In this document: one piece after another, positions 7,585 to 13,327 of the stretch
How the letters are laid out: each line of letters opens with the position of its first letter
How positions within the stretch are numbered: position 1 is the first letter of the stretch
DNA from: an uncultured Oscillospiraceae bacterium
GTDB taxonomy: Bacteria; Bacillota; Clostridia; Oscillospirales; Ruminococcaceae
Length of the DNA stretch: 13,327 nt
Direction of reading: 5' to 3'
Assembly: GCA_958403605.1 (NCBI GenBank)
Contig: CATXYA010000009.1
Coordinates: forward strand, 1-13,327
Translations under genes and position numbers: made by a program
The notes under the pieces: model-generated
Seen by the model: only the letters and a program-made list of their open reading frames with translations
What the model was told of the DNA's origin: nothing
The model's database searches: none

Positions 7585-8399
7585 GGGGCCTTTCCTCCTG
7601 CCACAACCACACGGAATTCTGTGACGGCAAGGCCACTGCGCGCCAGATGGCGGACGCGGCTTTGGCGGCGGGATTTTCCGACCTGGGCTTTTCCACCCAC
7701 TGCGACCCGCTGTGCGCCCATCTGGACGAGGCGGCATATTTGACGGCGCTGCGCGCGCTGCAGGCCGAATACCGCGGCCGCCTGGCCATTGCCGTGGGCG
7801 TGGAGCAGGACTGCTACACCCCGGTGGCGGACCCGTCCCGGTACGATTACATCCTCGGCTCGGTCCACTATGTGCGCGGCCCCGACACGGGCCAGCTGTG
7901 GCCCATGGACTGGAAGCCGGAGGCGCTGCGCATGGGGATGGAAGAGCTGGGCGGCGCGCCCGCCCTGGTAAAGGCCTATTACGCCAACGTGGCGCAGCAC
8001 GCGCTGTGCAGCCGCCCGGCGGTGACGGGCCACTTCGACCTGGTGACGAAAAACAACCGGGACAACGCCTTTTTCGACGAGGACGCGCCCTGGTACCGGG
8101 CCCTGGCCCTGGAGGCGCTGGACGTGTGCCTGGAGACCGGCAGCATCGTGGAGGTGAACACGGGCGGCATGTTCCGCGGCTACCGGGAGCGGCCCTATCC
8201 CGCGCGCTTCGTGCTGGCGCGCATTTTGGAAAAAGGCGGCGGCGTGGCCGTCAATGCCGACGCCCACGAGACGGCGGCGCTGGCCTACGGCTTTGCCGAA
8301 GCCCGGGCGCTGCTGGCGGATGTGGGATTTCAGGAAATATGGGCGCTGCGGGACGGGGTGTTTGCCCCGGAACCCCTGTGCCCGGATGAGACAAAGTGA
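7581..8399 (+). CDS. PHP-domain phosphoesterase, histidinol-phosphatase (HisJ/HisK)-like
   Basis: A 272-residue protein read from a GTG that overlaps the pepT stop (GTGA). The frame stays open further upstream, but that part is antiparallel noise within pepT, and the PHP fold begins right at residue 6. PHP metal-binding residues are all present: His8 and His10 (CHNHTEFCDG), Asp15, His40 (GFSTHCDP), Glu75 (GVEQDC), His96 (LGSVHYV), His151 (TGHFDLV), and Asp227/His229 (NADAHE). The family hydrolyses phosphate monoesters; HisK-type members make L-histidinol. No other his genes are nearby, so a different small phosphorylated substrate is equally likely. Only a weak GGAG lies upstream, so translation probably depends on coupling to pepT. 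Confidence 0.88.
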   Translation: MRGLSSCHNHTEFCDGKATARQMADAALAAGFSDLGFSTHCDPLCAHLDEAAYLTALRALQAEYRGRLAIAVGVEQDCYTPVADPSRYDYILGSVHYVRGPDTGQLWPMDWKPEALRMGMEELGGAPALVKAYYANVAQHALCSRPAVTGHFDLVTKNNRDNAFFDEDAPWYRALALEALDVCLETGSIVEVNTGGMFRGYRERPYPARFVLARILEKGGGVAVNADAHETAALAYGFAEARALLADVGFQEIWALRDGVFAPEPLCPDETK

Positions 8400-8415
8400 A
8401 TAGGAGAGAAGAAAG

Positions 8416-8949
8416 ATGGCAAATATTTGGCATGACATGAGCCCCGCGCGCATCAGCCCCGACGACTTCATTGCGGTGATCGAGATCGAGAAGGGCTCCA
8501 AGAAAAAGTATGAGCTGGACAAGGAGACGGGCCACATCATTTTGGACCGCATCCTGTACACCTCCACCCATTACCCGGCCAATTACGGCCTCATTCCCCG
8601 CACCTATGCCGACGACGGCGACCCGCTGGACGTGCTGGTGCTGTCCAGCGAGACCATCATGCCCCTGGCGCTGGTGCGCTGCTATCCCATCGGCGTCATC
8701 ACCATGCGCGACCAGGGCAAGCTGGATGAAAAGATCATCGCCATCCCCTTCAACGACCCCGTCTACAACGGTTATAAGAATATCTCCGAGCTGCCGGGGC
8801 ACATCTTCTCCGAGATGCGGCACTTCTTCAGCGTGTACAAAAACCTGGAGGGCAAGGAGACGGTGGTGGACGAGGAGCAGGGGCCGGAGGAGGCCCGCGC
8901 CATCATCCAGAAATGCCTGGATGCCTACATCGAAAAATACTGCCGCTGA
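8416..8949 (+). CDS. ppa: Inorganic pyrophosphatase, family I
   Basis: A 177-residue soluble enzyme that hydrolyses pyrophosphate and so pulls biosynthetic reactions forward. The signature DDGDPLDVLV at 66-75 supplies the metal-binding aspartates. EIEKGSKKKYELD (23-35), YPANYG (53-58), DQGKLDEKIIAIP (99-111) and HFFSVYKNLEGK (136-147) are the other conserved blocks. The length is normal for bacterial family I enzymes. An AGGAG site lies about ten bases before the ATG, and the gene begins 16 bases after the PHP gene, so it is probably co-transcribed with pepT and the PHP gene. Confidence 0.96.
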   Translation: MANIWHDMSPARISPDDFIAVIEIEKGSKKKYELDKETGHIILDRILYTSTHYPANYGLIPRTYADDGDPLDVLVLSSETIMPLALVRCYPIGVITMRDQGKLDEKIIAIPFNDPVYNGYKNISELPGHIFSEMRHFFSVYKNLEGKETVVDEEQGPEEARAIIQKCLDAYIEKYCR

Positions 8950-9002
8950 CCGCGCGTGACGCGCCCCGGCGGCCCTTCCCGGAAAGAGAGGAGCAACTGC
9001 CC

Positions 9003-9797
9003 ATGAAACGCATCCTGACTGTGCTTTTGGCCGCCGTGCTGCTGACCGCCTGCGGCAGGACCGCCGTGTCCGCGTCCTCTTCGGCGCCCGCGGCAAGCGG
9101 TCCGTCCTCCTTGGCGCCTTCGGCGTCTTCTTCCTCCGCCAGCGCCGTGCTGCCGGAGCCGGAGACGCCGCCGCAGCCGGCGCTGCCCCAGGACTGGGAA
9201 GCCCTGTCGGCGGACCAGACGGCGGATCTGTTCACGGTGCTGGGCGCCGAGGACAGCCGCACCGGCTGGCGGCTGGCCGACGATGTGGCCTGGACCAAGG
9301 CCTACGGCTTTGCCTACCCGGTGACCACGTTCAGCAAGGGGGAGCGCGGCTGGCAGATCGCCACCGCCTCCGTGTTCGGCTCCGGGCCGCAGCAGGCCGT
9401 GGTGGACACGGTGCTGTGGGACGGGGAAAACACCTACTGCCTGGTGTTTTCGCAGGCGGGCGGCGGCCCGGCGGTGACCGTCTATGAGGAGGCGGCGCGC
9501 CCCTGGTGCCGCCTGACGCTGGCCGAGGGCGGCGAACAGCTGGCGATGTCCTATTACTGCCCCGGCCTTATCTGCCGCCCGCAGGAGGGCGAGGAGCTGA
9601 CGATGCATGCCGCCCTGATGCCGCCCGAGCAGGAGGCGGAAGCACAGAGCCGGGCCGATGAATCGGGCCGGGTGGCGCTGGAGGGCGGCGGGTATCTGCT
9701 GGTGCCCCAGGTCGGTGAGACGCAGCGGTACCTCTTCGGCCGCCAGCAGGACTTTTTGGCGCAGGCGCAGGCCCTGGACGGGGAAGCGGCGTCCTAA
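9003..9797 (+). CDS. Putative lipoprotein of unknown function
   Basis: A 264-residue protein that I do not recognise. The N terminus is a lipoprotein signal: positively charged MKR, a hydrophobic run (ILTVLLAAVLL) and the lipobox LTAC with the acceptor Cys17. Residues from about 20 to 55 are a Ser/Ala/Pro-rich linker, which usually separates the membrane anchor from a folded domain. The folded part (about 56-264) has no motif I can name and contains three further cysteines (in NTYCLVF, RPWCRL and YYCPGLICR there are four in all counting both of the last). The ATG at 9003 has GAGAGGAG nine bases upstream; an open frame further upstream lacks any protein character. It lies 53 bases after ppa. 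Expected location is the outer face of the cytoplasmic membrane. Confidence 0.82.
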   Translation: MKRILTVLLAAVLLTACGRTAVSASSSAPAASGPSSLAPSASSSSASAVLPEPETPPQPALPQDWEALSADQTADLFTVLGAEDSRTGWRLADDVAWTKAYGFAYPVTTFSKGERGWQIATASVFGSGPQQAVVDTVLWDGENTYCLVFSQAGGGPAVTVYEEAARPWCRLTLAEGGEQLAMSYYCPGLICRPQEGEELTMHAALMPPEQEAEAQSRADESGRVALEGGGYLLVPQVGETQRYLFGRQQDFLAQAQALDGEAAS

Positions 9798-9808
9798 ACA
9801 CGTTTTTC

Positions 9809-9837
9809 TTGTGCTTTTTTCTGAATTCGTGTATACT
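9809..9837 (+). promoter_or_regulatory. Promoter upstream of the small membrane ORF and pentapeptide gene
   Basis: TTGTGC (9809-9814) and TATACT (9832-9837) are separated by 17 bases, in an AT-rich patch between GC-rich genes. The -10 is strong and the -35 is weak (three of six bases of the consensus). The distance to the ribosome binding site at 9858 is normal for a leader start near 9844. Confidence 0.55.
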
Positions 9838-9873
9838 GGGGTTATCAATTTCCGAGCAAAGGAGCGTTTTACG

Positions 9874-10320
9874 ATGCGCAAAGGCAATGGTTTTGGGCTG
9901 GTCGGCCTCATTTTGGGGGCTGTGGGCGCCGCGGTCTCGGTGACGGCCATCGTTTTCAGTGCGGTGGGGCTGGTGTTCAGCAAGACATTTGCCCGTCCCC
10001 ACGTGCGCTGCACCGCGCCGGCCACTGAAAAAACGCCGAGAGCCCTTGGGCCCTCGGCGTTCGTTTGCCGCGAAAGGAGGTCGGGCCGTGAAGGTGACGG
10101 CACCGCAGCTGCCGGTGCAGCTGGAAGAGGGGATCGCACTGGAGGAGGCGCTGTCCATGGCGGGCGCGGACGAGGCGCCGCTGGAGGCGTTCGCCTTTCA
10201 CGGCGGCAGCGCGGCGGGGGCGCAGCTGGAAAAGGCGGAGCTGTTCGCCAGCCGCTTTGCCCACTGCCGTTTCACCGGGGCGGCGCTGCAGAAAAGCGAC
10301 GTGCGGGACTGCGTGTTTGA
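9874..10320 (+). CDS. Small one-helix membrane protein ORF, apparently without its own stop (possible frameshift)
   Basis: The ATG at 9874 has an AAAGGAG site nine bases upstream and a promoter in front, so it looks expressed. It starts MRKGNGFGLVGL and contains one long hydrophobic segment (about residues 7-36), similar in style to short DUF4190-like membrane proteins. After the helix the frame becomes arginine- and proline-rich, reads through a hairpin at 10032-10061 and overlaps the next gene by more than 200 bases before stopping at 10320, which is not credible for a real protein. A TGA at 10026-10028 in the neighbouring frame lies right before the hairpin. One extra base, for example in the CCCC run after residue 41, would give a 51-residue protein ending there. 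I read this as a small gene damaged by a one-base loss, or a sequencing error. Confidence 0.35.
   Translation: MRKGNGFGLVGLILGAVGAAVSVTAIVFSAVGLVFSKTFARPHVRCTAPATEKTPRALGPSAFVCRERRSGREGDGTAAAGAAGRGDRTGGGAVHGGRGRGAAGGVRLSRRQRGGGAAGKGGAVRQPLCPLPFHRGGAAEKRRAGLRV
10032..10061. terminator. GC-rich hairpin, probable bidirectional intrinsic terminator
   Basis: The arms 10032-10045 and 10048-10061 pair over 14 positions with one A/C mismatch. On the minus strand the hairpin is followed by a run of six T, a classical terminator tail; on the plus strand the tail is a poorer TCGTTT. It stands between the promoter at 9809 and the pentapeptide gene, ending 11 bases before that gene's ribosome binding site. 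It could end the small-ORF transcript or attenuate read-through into the pentapeptide-rimM-trmD genes. Confidence 0.6.
10073..10080 (+). promoter_or_regulatory. Ribosome binding site that fixes the GTG start at 10088
   Basis: AAAGGAGG, a near-perfect anti-16S match, lies seven bases before GTG at 10088. This rules out the upstream ATG at 9959, which lies in the small-ORF region in another frame. Confidence 0.8.
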
Positions 10321-10735
10321 AAGCTGCGATCTTGCGGGCGCCCGCTTTTTGGAGGGCACGCTGCGCCGCTGCGTCTTTCGCGGCTGCAAGCTGGCGGGCA
10401 CCAATTTCGGCGGCGCCTCGCTGGAGGACGTGCGGTTTGAAAACTGCGCGGGCGGCGGCGTTGTCTTTTCCGAGGCAGTGCTGAAAAATGTGGCCTTTGA
10501 CGGCTGCCGGCTGGACGACGCCTGGTTTGCCGACGTGCGCGGCCGGGGGCCTTACCGCTTTGCCGGGTGTGCGCTGCGCCGGGCGGATTTCCTGCGCACG
10601 CCCCTGGCGGGGCAGGACCTTTCCACCTGCGACATCGAGGGCCTGGCCGTGGCCGGGCCGGAGCTGAAGGGCGCCAAGGTCTCAGCGCTGCAGGCCTGTG
10701 AGCTGGCGCGGCTGCTGGGCGTCACCATCGTTTGA
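10088..10735 (+). CDS. Pentapeptide-repeat protein
   Basis: A 215-residue protein with a GTG start. From about residue 45 to 180 it is made of A(D/N)LxF-type five-residue repeats with frequent Cys and Phe at the central positions (for example CRFTGAAL, CVFESCDLAGARF, CKLAGTNFGGASL). These fold as a right-handed quadrilateral beta helix. The first 40 or so residues are acidic and non-repetitive. The C-terminal tail, ending QACELARLLGVTIV, resembles the closing helix of several Firmicutes pentapeptide proteins. The length is near that of Qnr proteins, but I see nothing that proves gyrase protection, and function is unknown. It is followed after 12 bases by rimM and is probably co-transcribed with it. 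Whether it is read from the promoter at 9809 depends on the hairpin between them. Confidence 0.85.
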   Translation: MKVTAPQLPVQLEEGIALEEALSMAGADEAPLEAFAFHGGSAAGAQLEKAELFASRFAHCRFTGAALQKSDVRDCVFESCDLAGARFLEGTLRRCVFRGCKLAGTNFGGASLEDVRFENCAGGGVVFSEAVLKNVAFDGCRLDDAWFADVRGRGPYRFAGCALRRADFLRTPLAGQDLSTCDIEGLAVAGPELKGAKVSALQACELARLLGVTIV

Positions 10736-10747
10736 GCGGAGGATCTT

Positions 10748-11281
10748 ATGAAGCAATACTTGGAAGCCGGAGAATTCGTCACCACCCATGGGGTGCGGGG
10801 CGAGCTGAAGCTGTACCCCTGGACGGACGGGCCGGAATTCATCGCCGGGCTGCCGCGGCTGTTTTTGAGCGCGGATGGCGGCCGGCCCCTGCGGCTGGAG
10901 GAGGTGCGCGCCCACAAGGGCATGTGCATTGTGAAGCTGGCGGGCGTGGACACGCTGGACGACGCGCGCGCCTATGTGCGCAGGGTGGCCTATTTTGACC
11001 GCCGCGACGCAAAGCTGCCCCAGGGCCGCTACTTTGTGCAGGACATCCTGGGCTGCCGCGTGGTGGACGGCGACAGCGGCGCCGTGTACGGCACTGTGGC
11101 CGCGGTGGACCATCCCGCGGCCAGCGACGTGTACACGGTGAAAAACGAGGCCGGGGAGACCTTCCTCTTTCCCGCGGTGCCGGAATTTTTGCTGGCGCTG
11201 GACCCGGAGGCGGGCACCGTGACGGTGCGGCCCATCCCGGGCATGTTCACAAGTGAGGTGGAAAACGGCGATGCGGATTGA
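10748..11281 (+). CDS. rimM: Ribosome maturation factor RimM
   Basis: A 177-residue cytoplasmic factor for assembly of the 30S subunit head. The N-terminal RimM domain (about 1-85) contains the family motif [15 protein letters not shown] at 8-22. The PRC-barrel domain (about 93-165) begins at the [15 protein letters not shown] block and includes YGTVAAV and DVYTV. The length is normal. GGAGG lies five bases before the ATG. The end overlaps trmD by 11 bases, the usual pairing. In most Firmicutes rpsP and a KH-domain gene stand before rimM; here a pentapeptide gene does. Confidence 0.96.
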   Translation: MKQYLEAGEFVTTHGVRGELKLYPWTDGPEFIAGLPRLFLSADGGRPLRLEEVRAHKGMCIVKLAGVDTLDDARAYVRRVAYFDRRDAKLPQGRYFVQDILGCRVVDGDSGAVYGTVAAVDHPAASDVYTVKNEAGETFLFPAVPEFLLALDPEAGTVTVRPIPGMFTSEVENGDAD

Positions 11282-11993
11282 TATTGCCACGCTGTTCCCC
11301 GAGATGTGCGAGCGCGTGCTCTCCGAGAGCATCATCGGCCGCGCCGCGGCCAAGGGGCTCATCGAATTCCAGTGCCACCAGATCCGGGATTACACGCTGT
11401 CCAAGCAGCGCCAGGTGGACGATTACCCCTATGGGGGCGGGCAGGGCATGGTGATGCAGGCCCAGCCCATTTACGACTGCTGCGTGGAGGCCATCCGCCA
11501 GATCGAGGAGGCGGGCCACGGCCGCCCGCATGTGGTGTTTTTGACGGCGGGCGGCGCGACGCTCAAGGAGGAAAAGTGTAAGGAGCTGGCGCAGAAGGAC
11601 AGCCTGCTGCTGGTGTGCGGCCATTATGAGGGCGTGGACGAGCGCGTCATCAGCGCGCTGGCGGACGAGGAGATCTCCATCGGAGACTACGTGCTCACCG
11701 GCGGCGAGCTGGGCGCGCTGGTGGTGGCGGACAGCGTGTTCCGCCTGTGCCCGGGCGTGCTGGCCTGCCCGGAGGGCTACGAGGACGAGAGCTATTGGTC
11801 CGGCCTGCTGGAATACCCCCAGTACACCCGGCCCGAGGTCTGGCACGGCTGCAAGGTGCCGGAGGTGCTGCTCTCCGGCCACCATGCCAACATCGCGGCC
11901 TGGCGCAAAGAGCAGGCTCTGGCGCGCACCAAAGAGCGGCGCCCGGATCTGTACGAAGCTCATCTCAAAAAAGTCAATGGCGAAAGTCAATAA
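11271..11993 (+). CDS. trmD: tRNA (guanine-N1)-methyltransferase TrmD
   Basis: A 240-residue SPOUT methyltransferase that forms m1G37 in tRNAs and protects the reading frame. The trefoil-knot S-adenosylmethionine site is seen as PYGGGQGMV at 53-61, [10 protein letters not shown] at 117-126 and [11 protein letters not shown] at 136-146. PQYTRPEV (183-190) and SGHH (202-205) follow. The ATG at 11271 was chosen because it begins with [12 protein letters not shown], the family start; an in-frame ATG at 11253 adds six unrelated residues. A GAGGTGG stretch lies ten or so bases upstream. At the position of the catalytic Asp169 of Escherichia coli TrmD, alignment on GLL-PxYTRP places Glu173, with Asp172 next to it; this may be usual for clostridial TrmD. 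Confidence 0.96.
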   Translation: MRIDIATLFPEMCERVLSESIIGRAAAKGLIEFQCHQIRDYTLSKQRQVDDYPYGGGQGMVMQAQPIYDCCVEAIRQIEEAGHGRPHVVFLTAGGATLKEEKCKELAQKDSLLLVCGHYEGVDERVISALADEEISIGDYVLTGGELGALVVADSVFRLCPGVLACPEGYEDESYWSGLLEYPQYTRPEVWHGCKVPEVLLSGHHANIAAWRKEQALARTKERRPDLYEAHLKKVNGESQ

Positions 11994-12012
11994 ATGTCTG
12001 TCCAAAATTCTG

Positions 12013-12018
12013 TATAAT
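12013..12018 (+). promoter_or_regulatory. Possible -10 element upstream of the inverted repeat
   Basis: A perfect TATAAT occurs 20 bases after the trmD stop. No good -35 hexamer lies 16-18 bases before it, so it may be chance in an AT-rich gap. Confidence 0.25.
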
Positions 12019-12049
12019 CCGCCGATAATGTTGAAAACTAACTGGGAGA

Positions 12050-12092
12050 AATGCACAAATGGACCCCCTGTGGTCCCCCGGTTTGTGGCATT
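12050..12092. repeat. Imperfect inverted repeat in the trmD-ptsH gap
   Basis: Three arm pairs are nested: AATGC/GCATT (12050-12054 with 12088-12092), ACAAA/TTTGT (12055-12059 with 12082-12086) and GGACC/GGTCC (12061-12065 with 12072-12076). A one-base bulge and an uneven internal loop interrupt them. There is no T run on the plus-strand side, so it is not a normal terminator for trmD. It could be an RNA structure, an operator for the ptsH promoter downstream, or part of a small RNA. Confidence 0.45.
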
Positions 12093-12125
12093 GTTACAGA
12101 AATTTAGCAAATCATGTAAAAAAGT

Positions 12126-12153
12126 TTGACGGCGCCCGTTCTTTTGGTATAAA
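12126..12153 (+). promoter_or_regulatory. Promoter of ptsH
   Basis: TTGACG (12126-12131) and TATAAA (12148-12153) are 16 bases apart, the -10 is preceded by TGG (extended -10), and the 30 bases before the -35 are AT-rich like an UP element. The predicted leader to the ATG at 12200 is about 40 bases. Confidence 0.7.
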
Positions 12154-12199
12154 ATAGGAACAAAGGCGAACACATATTATGACTTTAGGAGCGTTTGGT

Positions 12200-12463
12200 A
12201 TGTTTGTGAAAGAAGTTACGGTCGAAAATCAGGTTGGCCTGCACGCCCGTCCCGCCACCTTCTTCATTCAGAAGGCGAATGAGTTCAAATCTTCCATCTG
12301 GGTAGAGAAAGAGGAGCGCCGTGTCAATGCCAAAAGCTTGCTGGGCGTTCTTTCCTTGGGCATCGTGGGCGGCACCACGATCCGCATCATTGCCGACGGT
12401 CCCGACGAGGAAACTGCCGTCGAGGGCTTGATCAAATTGGTGAAGTCCGGGTTCAACGAATAA
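12200..12463 (+). CDS. ptsH: Phosphocarrier protein HPr
   Basis: An 87-residue HPr of the phosphotransferase system. His15 in QVGLHARPATF accepts phosphate from enzyme I. Ser46 in NAKSLLGVLSLG is the site of HPr kinase, the mark of Gram-positive carbon catabolite control. The length is that of typical HPr. The ATG at 12200 has AGGAG eight bases before it and puts His and Ser at the canonical numbers 15 and 46; an in-frame ATG at 12179 would add seven residues and lacks a site. No ptsI follows; the gene stands alone between a strong promoter and a terminator, so it is likely monocistronic. Because both residues are present, it is HPr rather than Crh, which lacks the catalytic His. Confidence 0.96.
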   Translation: MFVKEVTVENQVGLHARPATFFIQKANEFKSSIWVEKEERRVNAKSLLGVLSLGIVGGTTIRIIADGPDEETAVEGLIKLVKSGFNE

Positions 12464-12482
12464 GCGAAAACCAGTGTCAGGG

Positions 12483-12520
12483 AAGTGCGCCGTCTATACC
12501 GACGGCGCACTTTTATTGTT
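12483..12520 (+). terminator. Intrinsic terminator of ptsH
   Basis: A perfect 12-base stem (12483-12494 with 12501-12512), AAGTGCGCCGTC pairing with GACGGCGCACTT, encloses the six-base loop TATACC and is followed by TTTATTGTT. It begins 19 bases after the ptsH stop. Confidence 0.88.
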
Positions 12521-12557
12521 CGGCGGGACAAACTAACCGCAGAGAGGGGGCCGTGCC

Positions 12558-13327
12558 GTGACGAAATATGAATTGTGGAAAAAGGCCACGCTGCTGCCGC
12601 TGCTGCCCGGCGTGTATATCATCCGCGACAAAAAGGGCGAGATCATCTACATCGGCAAGGCCAAGCGGCTGCGCACCCGCGTGTCGCAGTACTTCCGCGA
12701 GGGGGTGCCCCACGACGCCAAGGTGACGAAGATGATCCAGAACGCCTTTGAGTTCGACGTCATCGTGACGCAGAGCGAATTTGAGGCGCTGGTGCTGGAG
12801 TGCAGCCAGATCAAGCAGCACAAGCCGAAATACAACATCCTGCTGAAGGACGACAAGGGCTACAGCTATGTGAAGATCACACGGGATGGCTGGCCGCGCA
12901 TCTCGGCGGTGCTGCAGAAGGACGACGACAGGGCCGATTACATCGGTCCCTTCACCTCCAGCTTCGCGGTGCGCGAGATGGTGGAGACGGCGCAGGACGT
13001 GTTCCGCCTGCCGCGGTGCAGCAAGCGCGTCCCCGAGGATGTGGGCAAGGGGGGGCCCTGCCTCAACGCCCACATCGGCAAATGCATGGCCGTATGCTCG
13101 GGCAAAGTTACCGAGGCGCAGTACCGCGAGGCCGTGGACAGCGCGCTGCATCTCATCCGCTACGGCCAGCAGGACATCCTTAAATTGCTGCGCCAGCGCA
13201 TGGACGAGGCCGCCGAGCGGCTGGAATTTGAGCGCGCCGCCCAGATCCGCGACCAGATCAGCGCCATTGAAAAGGTGAGCCGCGGCCAAAAGGTGGTGCG
13301 CAGCGATGGGGGCGCGCAGGACGTGCT
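12558..13327 (+). CDS. uvrC: Excinuclease ABC subunit C, N-terminal part (runs off the right edge)
   Basis: The first 256 codons of UvrC, the nuclease of nucleotide excision repair that cuts on both sides of a lesion with UvrB. The GIY-YIG nuclease domain is at about 12-95 (LPGVYIIRDKKGEIIYIGKA from 16, with Tyr20, Tyr31 and Gly33). Four cysteines, Cys154, Cys168, Cys176 and Cys180, match the spacing of the iron-sulphur ligands described in UvrC. The UVR helical segment that binds UvrB is at about 203-240 (LEFERAAQIRDQI). The start is GTG at 12558 with AGGGGG seven bases upstream; no better start is in frame. The endonuclease V-like and helix-hairpin-helix parts lie beyond the window. It follows the ptsH terminator, so it is likely read from another promoter or by read-through. 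Confidence 0.95.
   Translation, partial: MTKYELWKKATLLPLLPGVYIIRDKKGEIIYIGKAKRLRTRVSQYFREGVPHDAKVTKMIQNAFEFDVIVTQSEFEALVLECSQIKQHKPKYNILLKDDKGYSYVKITRDGWPRISAVLQKDDDRADYIGPFTSSFAVREMVETAQDVFRLPRCSKRVPEDVGKGGPCLNAHIGKCMAVCSGKVTEAQYREAVDSALHLIRYGQQDILKLLRQRMDEAAERLEFERAAQIRDQISAIEKVSRGQKVVRSDGGAQDV

Noticed and set aside
6325..7737. Long minus-strand open frame (470 codons) antisense to pepT
   Set aside because: It is fully explained as the shadow of pepT and the PHP gene, both with intact catalytic residues; it has no recognisable motif.
10088..10735. Calling the pentapeptide protein a quinolone-resistance Qnr
   Set aside because: Size and repeats fit, but many unrelated pentapeptide proteins share them and no loop or gyrase-contact feature can be checked by eye.
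12050..12092. Intrinsic terminator of trmD
   Set aside because: The stem is interrupted and no T run follows on the plus strand; it is described as an inverted repeat instead.
1..13327. Mobile elements, CRISPR array, tRNA/rRNA genes, defence system
   Set aside because: No transposase or integrase motif, no regularly spaced repeat and no tRNA-like cloverleaf was noticed on either strand; all long frames are assigned to ordinary genes or shadows.

Overview
The window looks like a chromosomal segment from a GC-rich member of the Clostridia, most likely the Oscillospiraceae/Ruminococcaceae group. The reasons are an HPr carrying both His15 and the Firmicutes regulatory Ser46, strong AGGAGG-type ribosome binding sites, GTG starts, sigma-A-like promoters, clostridial-type TrmD and UvrC, and third codon positions strongly biased to G/C. 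No tRNA, rRNA, IS element, CRISPR array or phage gene was seen. The assignment to a genus is not possible from sequence reading alone.

Region 1 (1-6172, minus strand) is one tightly packed operon for a cell-surface polysaccharide. Read in its own direction it runs: CapE/FnlA-type UDP-GlcNAc 4,6-dehydratase/5-epimerase, CapF/FnlB-type reductase with a C-terminal cupin, CapG/FnlC-type 2-epimerase, a WbuB-like GT4 glycosyltransferase, a GT2 (dolichol-phosphate-mannosyltransferase-like) enzyme, a DUF2304 membrane protein, and the start of an MBOAT O-acyltransferase that runs off the left edge. The first three genes are the complete known route from UDP-GlcNAc to UDP-N-acetyl-L-fucosamine; the GT4 is the natural candidate to transfer that sugar. 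The genes overlap by 4-11 bases or are separated by short gaps, and a candidate promoter lies just upstream of capE.

Region 2 (6349-9797, plus strand, divergent from region 1) holds pepT (tripeptidase), a PHP-family histidinol-phosphatase-like phosphoesterase translationally coupled to pepT, a family I inorganic pyrophosphatase, and a lipoprotein of unknown function. A good promoter (TTGACG-17-TAGGAT) precedes pepT.

Region 3 (9798-11993, plus strand) begins with a promoter, a small one-helix membrane-protein ORF that appears to have lost its stop codon, and a GC-rich hairpin, followed by a pentapeptide-repeat protein and then rimM and trmD (16S rRNA maturation and tRNA m1G37 methylation). 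The usual rpsP and KH-protein genes are not in front of rimM here.

Region 4 (11994-13327, plus strand) has a 206-base AT-rich intergenic stretch with an inverted repeat and a strong promoter, then ptsH (HPr) with its own perfect-stem terminator, then the first 256 codons of uvrC, cut by the right edge.

I did not find a clearly new biological system. The best leads are the apparently frameshifted small membrane ORF with a hairpin between its promoter and the pentapeptide gene, the possible small RNA or structured element upstream of ptsH, and the rearranged rimM-trmD neighbourhood.
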